From JBBTYG01 sp964483045 (GTDB taxonomy: Bacteria; Patescibacteriota; Minisyncoccia; UBA6257; 2-01-FULL-56-20): 6,195 nt of DNA. This document shows positions 1-5,119 of the stretch, in pieces; position 1 is the stretch's first letter, and each line of letters begins with the position of its first letter. The notes under the pieces are model-generated. The model was not told where the DNA came from. It searched no databases and saw only the letters and a program-made list of their open reading frames with translations. The DNA lies in the NCBI GenBank assembly GCA_964483045.1, contig CAYZZK010000059.1, forward strand, positions 1 through 6,195. The letters are read 5' to 3'. Made by a program: the position numbers and the translations under genes.

Positions 1-7
1 CGCTAAA

Positions 8-1501
8 ATGGATCGGCTTGGGCTAGCGCTTGCGTACAGCGAAGTAACACTCAAGACGGGCTATTCAGAAACTGCTCCGTCGGCGACTTCCATCCAGAGC
101 CGGTTTTCTCCGCAGGTGCCACTCAATGTTCCGATCGTCGGAGCCGCCATGGAAATAATGGAAGCGGATCTTGCGATCGCTTTCGCAAAGCTCGGTGGGC
201 TGGGTGTAATTCACCGTTCCAATACTCCCGACCGCCAGGCTTCCATTGTGGGAAAAGTAAAACGGGAGATCGGCGGGAAAATAGGCAATCCGATTTGCAT
301 CCATAAAGATAAGACTATGGGCCAAACCATAGAATGGATCGAGAAAAGGAAATACAAGTTTCGGAGTTTCCCGGTCGTAGATGACGGCAAAATTCTGGTA
401 GGTTTGCTCACGCAGACTGCTTTCGACTTCGCGCGAAGACAGCCGGAACTTAAGGTATTTGATGTAATGACCAAAAACCCCGTATCGGCGTCTCCCGACA
501 CGGATCTACGCGGAGCTTATGAAATAATGAGAGACAAGCAGGTAAAAAAACTGCCGCTTGTGGATGGCGCAGGGAGAATCTTGGCTTTGTACGTGTTCTC
601 CGACGTGGAGCGTAATCTCTTTCGGGGAGAAGCGTTGGCCATGCACAATATCGATGAAAAGGGGCATCTCCGAGTGGCTGCCGCGATCGGCAGCATGAGG
701 GACGAGCCGCTGGATAAACGGGCCGCGCTTCTTGTGGATGCCGGGGTGGATGCCCTCGTTTTGGAATCTTCCCATGCAGACACGATCGATATGATCGCGA
801 CACTGCAGGAAGCCAAACGGCTTTTCCCGCGGGTCGATATCGTAGTCGGAAATATTTCCGAACCGGAATCCGCCTTTCGCTTGACTGACGCTGGCGCCGA
901 TGGAATCAAGGTTGGCCAGGGGCCGGGTTCAATTTGTACCACGCGCCTCGTTGCGGGCATTGGATGCCCGCAATTAACGGCCGTATACAACTGCTCCAAA
1001 GTTCTTCGGGGGAAGGGCGTTACCGTTGGAGCTGACGGAGGAATTGTTTATTCCGGGCACATCCCGATCGCCATTGGAGCGGGAGCGGATTATGCGATGG
1101 TCGGTCGGCTTGTCGCTGGAGCGGATGAGGCCGCGGGAGAAGAAGTCACACTGCAAGGCCGGACGTATAAAAAATTCAGAGGCATGGGATCGCTTGACGC
1201 TATGAGAGAAAGCAGGGCCAGCCGCGAGCGGTATGGGCAGGGAGATCCGGCAAAGTCTGCGATTGTGCCGGAAGGAGTGGAAAGTCTCGTGCCTTGTTCC
1301 GGGTCTCTCGCGGACACCTTTGCCCAGCTTATCGAAGGATTGCGTCGGGGAATGGGGGGCGTAGGGGCAAAGGACGTCCCCGAGCTCCAATCGAAAGCGG
1401 ATTACCGTCGTTTGGACTCGACAGGAATAGCCGAATCCCATCCGCATGATGTTGTGGTTGTCAAAGATGCGCCGAATTACAGGTCGCAAGAAAGGGGTTA
1501 A
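8..1501 (+). CDS. guaB: IMP dehydrogenase (GuaB-type, with CBS pair)
   Basis: Cytosolic IMP dehydrogenase oxidises IMP to XMP with NAD+, the first committed step to GMP. The 497-residue length fits the family (E. coli about 488). The N-terminal barrel part has the AAM and GGLGVIH motifs near 46-69. A CBS pair follows (about 96-142 and 153-203), then GHLRVAAAIG (219-228). The catalytic-cysteine loop is GPGSICTTR with Cys310, ADGGI lies at 342-346, the flap RGMGSLDAM at 391-399, RYGQ at 408-411, and the C-terminal SHPHDV at 477-482. The flap and RY element favour IMP dehydrogenase over GMP reductase. Oddities are Glu253 where Asp is usual (LESSHAD for VDTAHGH), Gln304 in GQGPGS for GIGPGS, Arg367 in MVGR for the phosphate-binding Ser of MVGS, and Phe390 for the Tyr before RGMGS. 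The start at 8 leaves a normal distance to the first conserved block, but only seven bases precede it and the frame stays open, so an upstream start cannot be excluded. It overlaps purA by 1 nt. Confidence 0.95.
   Translation: MDRLGLALAYSEVTLKTGYSETAPSATSIQSRFSPQVPLNVPIVGAAMEIMEADLAIAFAKLGGLGVIHRSNTPDRQASIVGKVKREIGGKIGNPICIHKDKTMGQTIEWIEKRKYKFRSFPVVDDGKILVGLLTQTAFDFARRQPELKVFDVMTKNPVSASPDTDLRGAYEIMRDKQVKKLPLVDGAGRILALYVFSDVERNLFRGEALAMHNIDEKGHLRVAAAIGSMRDEPLDKRAALLVDAGVDALVLESSHADTIDMIATLQEAKRLFPRVDIVVGNISEPESAFRLTDAGADGIKVGQGPGSICTTRLVAGIGCPQLTAVYNCSKVLRGKGVTVGADGGIVYSGHIPIAIGAGADYAMVGRLVAGADEAAGEEVTLQGRTYKKFRGMGSLDAMRESRASRERYGQGDPAKSAIVPEGVESLVPCSGSLADTFAQLIEGLRRGMGGVGAKDVPELQSKADYRRLDSTGIAESHPHDVVVVKDAPNYRSQERG
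846..861. repeat. 16-bp palindrome (TCGGAAA-TA-TTTCCGA) in guaB
   Basis: TCGGAAATATTTCCGA equals its own reverse complement. It lies within codons for V-G-N-I-S-E of guaB. It is one of three inverted pairs of the heptamer TTTCCGA in this window. Confidence 0.6.
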
Positions 1502-1503
1502 TG
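1491..1503 (+). promoter_or_regulatory. TAATG stop-start junction with purine-rich RBS
   Basis: The guaB stop TAA (1499-1501) shares its last A with the purA ATG (1501-1503). AAAGGGG at 1491-1497 is a Shine-Dalgarno-like stretch immediately upstream. Its AAGG core is 5 nt from the ATG, which is slightly close. The arrangement fits translational coupling by a terminating ribosome, and it sets the purA start. The coupling itself is inferred. Confidence 0.6.
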
Positions 1504-3009
1504 AATAACGAGAAAAATATAGAAAAACTCCTTAATGGAGTGAGGACGTTGGCGATCGTCTGCAACCAGTTCGGAGACACCGGAAAGGGCAAGTTGATCG
1601 ACTTTTTCGGCGAATGGCCGGACGGGATCGCTCGCGGCACTGGGGGAGCGAATGCCGGGCATACCATCCAGCGTGGAGAGAAAAAGTACGTGTTTCACCT
1701 TGTTCCTTCGGGAATTCTCTATGATAATTATGGCAAAATAAATATCATTGGAAGCGGGACCGCGCTCGATCCGCGGGTAGTATGCGAAGAGCTCAATGCG
1801 CTTGAGAAAGAAAAGCTAAGCTATAATAACCTCTACATTGCGCTTAACGCACGGCTCGTCTTGCCGCAACACCTTGTGCTGGATCGGGTGAGGGAAAGCG
1901 CCTCGAAACAAGGAAGGATTGGAACAACTGGCCGAGGTATCGGCCCGGTCTACGCGGATTATTACGCGCGCGTCGGATTGTTTGTAAACGACATGCTGAA
2001 TACCGATGTTTTCGTGCGGAAGCTCCGGCGGAACATTAAGGAAAAAGTCATGATACTGGGCCAGTACGATCCCTCGGTGGTCCAAGCGGTGATGCGGCAT
2101 GAGCACCTCGGCCGTTTCTGGAGCGCTGGAGACCTCTTTGACCTTGACGCTATCGTTGAGACGTATCGCGGATACGGCAAGCGTCTAGCGCACATGATTG
2201 AGGACACCGATTCGCTGCTTCAGGAAATGCGCAATCGCGGCCGCAAGATACTCCTTGAGGGCACGCAAGGCAATCTGCTTGGCATCGACACCGGAACATA
2301 TCCGTACGTCACTTCAGCGGACTGTTCTGTGCGCGGGCTTGCGCAGGGTGTCGGCCTTCGAGAAAGGGATATTGATCTTTCGCTCGGTATCGTCAAGGCG
2401 TTTTATATGACGAGAGTGGGCGAAGGACCGTTTCCAACGGAGATCGGAGGAGAGCAATCGGCAGAGTGGTGCGCGGATTCCACTATAAATAAAAAAAGTG
2501 AGGCCGAGCTCTACCCCTTAGTGGACGTGAACGATCCGGATCCGTTCCATCAGGGAATTGGTATCAGGAAAGCTGGAAACGAATACGGAGCGACTACCGG
2601 ACGGCCTCGGCGAACCGGGTGGCTCGACCTTCCGTTTCTGCGGTACTCCATTCGTCACACGGGGCCCAACGTGGCTCTGACAAAGCTCGATGTGCTGGAT
2701 AAGTGCCAAGAAATCAAAATCTGCACTGAATATGTGTATCGAGGCCCCGATTACCGATGGGGCAAGCGAGTCTTCCGTAAAGGAGACATACTCCCAGTTG
2801 CAATCCCGGATTGCAATCTCATGGCGTACTGCCATCCGCTGTATGAGAGTTTTTATGGCTGGCAGCAAAGTATTCGCCATGCGAAAACATATGGCGAATT
2901 GCCGCAAAAACTTCGGGAACTGATAGGATTTGTTCGATACAGGGCGCTCGTGGATATAAAAATTGTCTCGGTGGGCCCGGATCGCGAGCAAACTATTGTT
3001 GTAGACTAG
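1501..3009 (+). CDS. purA: Adenylosuccinate synthetase, long divergent form
   Basis: Adenylosuccinate synthetase joins IMP and aspartate using GTP, the first step from IMP to AMP in the cytosol. The loop GDTGKGK is at 25-31, with Asp26 matching the catalytic base, and GGANAGHT is at 48-55, with His54 matching the catalytic acid. Other family blocks are HLVPSGIL (66-73), GTTGRGIGP (141-149), LLEGTQGNLL (251-260), TYPYVTS (266-272), TRVGEGPFPTE (304-314), GATTGRPRRTGW (363-374, aspartate loop), TKLDVLD (394-400, guanine recognition) and SVGPDR (490-495). At 502 residues it is about 70 longer than typical bacterial PurA (about 430). Much of the excess is an N-terminal extension of about 10 residues and an insertion near 316-357 between FPTE and GNEYG. 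The usual QWGDEGKGK reads NQFGDTGKGK, so the Glu after the catalytic Asp is Thr. The essential Asp and His remain, so I expect an active enzyme. It is the last gene of the guaB-purA unit. Confidence 0.95.
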   Translation: MNNEKNIEKLLNGVRTLAIVCNQFGDTGKGKLIDFFGEWPDGIARGTGGANAGHTIQRGEKKYVFHLVPSGILYDNYGKINIIGSGTALDPRVVCEELNALEKEKLSYNNLYIALNARLVLPQHLVLDRVRESASKQGRIGTTGRGIGPVYADYYARVGLFVNDMLNTDVFVRKLRRNIKEKVMILGQYDPSVVQAVMRHEHLGRFWSAGDLFDLDAIVETYRGYGKRLAHMIEDTDSLLQEMRNRGRKILLEGTQGNLLGIDTGTYPYVTSADCSVRGLAQGVGLRERDIDLSLGIVKAFYMTRVGEGPFPTEIGGEQSAEWCADSTINKKSEAELYPLVDVNDPDPFHQGIGIRKAGNEYGATTGRPRRTGWLDLPFLRYSIRHTGPNVALTKLDVLDKCQEIKICTEYVYRGPDYRWGKRVFRKGDILPVAIPDCNLMAYCHPLYESFYGWQQSIRHAKTYGELPQKLRELIGFVRYRALVDIKIVSVGPDREQTIVVD

Positions 3010-3029
3010 CTGTAGCATCGAAATAAATA

Positions 3030-3073
3030 AGCCGCCAGTGGACTCCGGTATCGGAGCACCACGGGCTTTTTTT
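3030..3073 (+). terminator. Rho-independent terminator after purA, possibly bidirectional
   Basis: An interrupted hairpin ends in a T-run. The outer stem is AGCC (3030-3033) with GGCT (3064-3067), the middle stem GTGG (3038-3041) with CCAC (3059-3062), and the inner stem CTCCG (3043-3047) with CGGAG (3052-3056) around a GTAT loop. Seven T residues (3067-3073) follow on the plus strand. Read on the minus strand, the same hairpin is followed by TTATTTATTT, so it may also stop transcription of the small membrane gene that converges on it. Confidence 0.8.
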
Positions 3074-3107
3074 GTTTGATTCTGTCCGTGCGATGCCACG
3101 GTTTTAA

Positions 3108-3341
3108 TCAAGAACGAGCGGGCGGAAGCTGTTTCTTTTTCAATTTCCCCGAGAGGTATTGAATTAAAACTCCAAAGAGCACGCATGTCGCAACGATTGC
3201 GACGAGCCACGAGATATTTACGTGCGTATCTCCATAGATATCGAATCGCCTTAGCAGAATTGTGGGATATATTCCGAGTGCCAAAATAATTCCCACGACG
3301 AGCCCTCGCAATGCTCCTTTTCGATATGGCCAATTTTTCAT
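3108..3341 (-). CDS. Small two-helix membrane protein, unknown function
   Basis: This 77-residue protein has no function I can name. It begins MKNWPYRKGALRG, a short basic leader, then a hydrophobic segment at about 11-30 and a second at about 43-64, separated by a short polar loop with charged residues (RRFDIYGDTH). The tail is strongly basic (KLKKK at 66-70), which by the positive-inside rule suggests that both ends lie in the cytoplasm. It starts 11 nt after the obg stop on the same strand. No good Shine-Dalgarno is visible, so it may depend on translation of obg. Small proteins beginning with similar NWPY-glycine segments are familiar to me from Parcubacteria-like genomes; this is memory, not a search. 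The hydrophobic pattern, single clean start and tight spacing argue for a real gene. Confidence 0.7.
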   Translation of the reverse strand: MKNWPYRKGALRGLVVGIILALGIYPTILLRRFDIYGDTHVNISWLVAIVATCVLFGVLIQYLSGKLKKKQLPPARS

Positions 3342-3352
3342 GGTCGGGCTGG

Positions 3353-4333
3353 TTATGCGCTCGTTGGCGCTGTAATCTCTTTAACAATCTGATCGAGCGC
3401 TTTCCGTGCTTCAGTCATCCGTTTTTTGTCTTGAATCGAGAGCGGAATGATTTTTTTGTGGAGTGGGGCAAGCGCGTCCATTATTTCCCCGAGGCGACCC
3501 GCCTCAATAAGGTCGGTTCTGGAAATGACGATGTATTCGGGCTTTTCGAGAAGAAGGGGATTATATGCGCCGAGTTCGCGCCGGAGGGTTTCATAGTCCG
3601 CGAGAGGATCGAGAGTAGCCGAATCGATAAAGTGAAATAGAATTCTGGTTCGCTCGATGTGTCGGAGAAATTTTATTCCCAGGCCCTTTCCCGAAGAAGC
3701 GCCCTCAATCAGGCCCGGAAGATCCGCGAGCATGAGCCCTTCGTATGCGCCGAGGTGCGGCTCAAGCGTGGTGAATGCGTAGTTCGCAACCCGGCTTTCG
3801 GCGTTCGTTACCGCGTTCAAAAAACTCGACTTTCCGATATTCGGAAATCCCACGAGGCCGACGTCGGCGATGAGCTTGAGCTCCAGATCCAATTCGCATG
3901 TTTCGCCGGGCAGACCCCGCTGGAATTGTTTCGGGGACGTGTTTGTCGAGGATCGATAATGGAAATTGCCCTTGCCGCCTCCTCCGCCTTTCGCCACAAG
4001 CAGGCGTTCGCCGAGCGCGGTGAGCTCATGGTTAGTTTTCGCGGTGAGATTGTGGACTACCGTGCCTCGGGGCACCGTAAGGACCAGATCTTCTCCTCGG
4101 TGCCCGTCTCGGAATGAGCCGCGTCCGTCTCGCCCGTTTTCCGCCGAAAATACTTTTTTCGCGCGAAAGCGGCGAAGGGCGCCGAGATCGGCGACTGCTT
4201 CGAGATAAACATTTCCTCCGTTGCCGCCGGAAGCGCCAGTGGGGCCCAAGGACATCATTATTTTGCTGAAAGCGACGGCTCCATTTCCCCCTTTCCCAGC
4301 CGACACATTAATGGTGACATTGTCTATAAGCAT
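3353..4333 (-). CDS. obg: GTPase Obg/CgtA, short form without OCT domain
   Basis: Obg is a ribosome-associated GTPase involved in late large-subunit assembly and stress control. The chosen start at 4333 gives 326 residues and the family N-terminus MLIDNVTINVSAGKGGNG. The glycine-rich Obg fold covers about 1-155, including GASGGNGGNVYLEAV (33-47) and GGGGGKGNF (116-124). The G domain follows: G1 GFPNIGKSS (162-170), G2 FTTLEPHLG (187-195), G3 DLPGLIEGAS (204-213) and a G4 position SRTD (271-274) instead of NKxD. The G5 serine is probably LSI (298-300). The protein ends soon after the G domain, so the C-terminal OCT domain of some Obg proteins (E. coli is about 390 residues) is absent, as in many other bacteria. 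The frame is open upstream to 4441, but that extension matches no family sequence and would overlap the divergent gene. The downstream small membrane gene is probably cotranscribed. Confidence 0.95.
   Translation of the reverse strand: MLIDNVTINVSAGKGGNGAVAFSKIMMSLGPTGASGGNGGNVYLEAVADLGALRRFRAKKVFSAENGRDGRGSFRDGHRGEDLVLTVPRGTVVHNLTAKTNHELTALGERLLVAKGGGGGKGNFHYRSSTNTSPKQFQRGLPGETCELDLELKLIADVGLVGFPNIGKSSFLNAVTNAESRVANYAFTTLEPHLGAYEGLMLADLPGLIEGASSGKGLGIKFLRHIERTRILFHFIDSATLDPLADYETLRRELGAYNPLLLEKPEYIVISRTDLIEAGRLGEIMDALAPLHKKIIPLSIQDKKRMTEARKALDQIVKEITAPTSA
3831..3847. repeat. Inverted heptamer pair (TTTCCGA/TCGGAAA) in obg
   Basis: TTTCCGA (3831-3837) and TCGGAAA (3841-3847) form a 7-bp inverted repeat with a 3-nt spacer. 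On the coding strand it lies in the codons of the Obg P-loop (F-P-N-I-G-K). It belongs to the same heptamer set as the guaB and pyrC pairs. Confidence 0.5.
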
Positions 4334-4351
4334 GATGAGGAAAGTATACCA
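4334..4351 (-). promoter_or_regulatory. Extended -10 promoter of obg, probable leaderless start
   Basis: On the minus strand TGGTATACT occupies 4351-4343. It matches the extended -10 form TGnTATAAT with one mismatch. Nine nt separate it from the obg ATG at 4333, so transcription starting 6-7 nt downstream of the hexamer would begin almost at the start codon. The spacer (CTTTCCTCATC and bases before it) contains no Shine-Dalgarno, which agrees with a leaderless mRNA. No convincing -35 was found at 16-18 nt, as expected for an extended -10 promoter. Confidence 0.55.
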
Positions 4352-4378
4352 GCATTGGCAAATCTCTTCGACGGGCAG

Positions 4379-4420
4379 TTGATGCGTGCGATAAAATTTT
4401 ATGCAATACTTATATGAGAT
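4379..4420 (+). promoter_or_regulatory. Probable promoter region of the PH-domain gene
   Basis: This AT-rich stretch precedes the ATG at 4421 and must hold the promoter if the gene is its own unit. Two -10 candidates are visible: TAAAAT (4392-4397, five of six consensus bases) and TGCAATACT (4402-4410, TGn plus a weaker hexamer). TTGATG (4379-4384) resembles a -35 but is badly spaced for both. No strong Shine-Dalgarno lies before the ATG; only GAG in ATGAGAT is near. Which element is used cannot be decided here. Confidence 0.3.
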
Positions 4421-5002
4421 ATGGATTTTTCCGAAACGCATCGCCTCGGCACAAGGGCATTTCTGCTTTTTTTAAGCCGCCGGTTGACCTGGCCGGTCAT
4501 TCTGGCGGCGATACTGGCCGGGCTATGGACGCAAAAAAATCGCGTGCCTTTTGCGTATCATGAATGGACTGATTACGGCCTTAGCATTCTGTCGATTGCA
4601 TGGCTAGGGCTTTTTGTATTCATTCTCCTTAGAAGTTTTTTTGAGTATCGGGGATATTCGTTCCGGTTCGATGAGGAGTTTTTCAACGTAACGCGGGGCT
4701 ATTTCGTGAAACACGAGATGGGGATCGTATACCATCAGATACAACATGTGACGGTAAAGTGCGGCATCCTCGACCGTCTGATGGGCGTTGGCCATCTTAT
4801 TATTATGACCAGTATGGGAGGCGGCAATTCCGCTCCTTCCGAAATCATCCTTCCGGCCTTGGACAAAAAGAAAGCGCAATTTGTGCGGGGCGAGCTGTTG
4901 CGGAAAGCGAATCGAAATCCAATCCGCGGACCCGCTCCCCGCTCGCGGAGCGTTTCTTCCGAAGCCGAGTCAGATGTGGAAGCAACGGAGGACGAGGAAT
5001 GA
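4421..5002 (+). CDS. PH-domain (bPH2/YdbS-like, DUF304) membrane protein
   Basis: This 193-residue protein has two probable membrane helices (about 23-37 and 53-72) joined by a short polar loop. A soluble domain at about 76-158 follows the bacterial PH pattern: YRGYSFRFDEEFFNVTRGYFVKHEMG in pieces at 76-101, then YHQIQHVTVKCG at 104-115 and LDRLMGVGHLIIMTS at 117-131. The core signature IQxVxV, L-D-R-L-M-G-V-G is typical of the bPH2/DUF304 family, whose members are membrane-anchored and mostly of unknown role. The tail (159-193) looks disordered, basic first (RKANRNPIRGPAPRSRS) and then acidic, ending ATEDEE. It is transcribed divergently from obg and ends before a terminator, so it appears to be a single-gene unit. 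Many bPH2 proteins have one domain after two helices, so the length is normal. The substrate or partner is not indicated by sequence. Confidence 0.8.
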   Translation: MDFSETHRLGTRAFLLFLSRRLTWPVILAAILAGLWTQKNRVPFAYHEWTDYGLSILSIAWLGLFVFILLRSFFEYRGYSFRFDEEFFNVTRGYFVKHEMGIVYHQIQHVTVKCGILDRLMGVGHLIIMTSMGGGNSAPSEIILPALDKKKAQFVRGELLRKANRNPIRGPAPRSRSVSSEAESDVEATEDEE

Positions 5003-5064
5003 AGGTGTCCCGCTCCAGTAAAAGCATTGGCGAAGCGAGCAGCTGAAATTTTTCCTAAAAGAAA

Positions 5065-5093
5065 AGCCGCTCTAATTTAGGTTGGGAGCGGCT
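5065..5093. terminator. Bidirectional terminator between PH-domain gene and pyrC
   Basis: AGCCGCTC (5065-5072) pairs perfectly with GAGCGGCT (5086-5093) around a 13-nt loop. On the plus strand CTTTGTTGTTTG follows, a T-rich but interrupted tract. On the minus strand the hairpin is followed by TTTCTTTT, a better U-run. Its position between two convergent genes fits termination of both. Confidence 0.8.
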
Positions 5094-5119
5094 CTTTGTT
5101 GTTTGTTTAAGTTGGAGAT

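Noticed and set aside
8..1501. The first gene as GMP reductase
   Set aside because: It has the CBS pair, the IMPDH flap RGMGS, the RYGQ element and the C-terminal SHPHDV block, all typical of IMP dehydrogenase.
1501..3009. purA as a PurZ-type diaminopurine synthetase
   Set aside because: The catalytic Asp26 is kept, no dNTP-modifying or phage genes are nearby, and guaB context fits ordinary IMP use.
3086..3107. Small hairpin CCGTG/CACGG followed by TTTT
   Set aside because: The stem is only 5 bp with a short T-run, and it lies after the stronger terminator. It has no U-tract on the minus strand, so I do not call it a separate terminator.
2518..3387. Long minus-strand open frame (289 codons) antisense to purA
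   Set aside because: It lies opposite a clearly conserved gene, crosses the terminator and the small membrane gene in another frame, and its translation has no recognisable domain.
3659..4117. Plus-strand open frame opposite obg
   Set aside because: It mirrors conserved Obg coding sequence, and its composition is explained by the complement of the obg codons.
4334..4441. Upstream extension of obg by 36 codons (start at 4441)
   Set aside because: The extra residues resemble no Obg N-terminus, would overlap the divergent gene at 4421, and would run through the -10 element. The ATG at 4333 gives the family start MLIDNVTINV.
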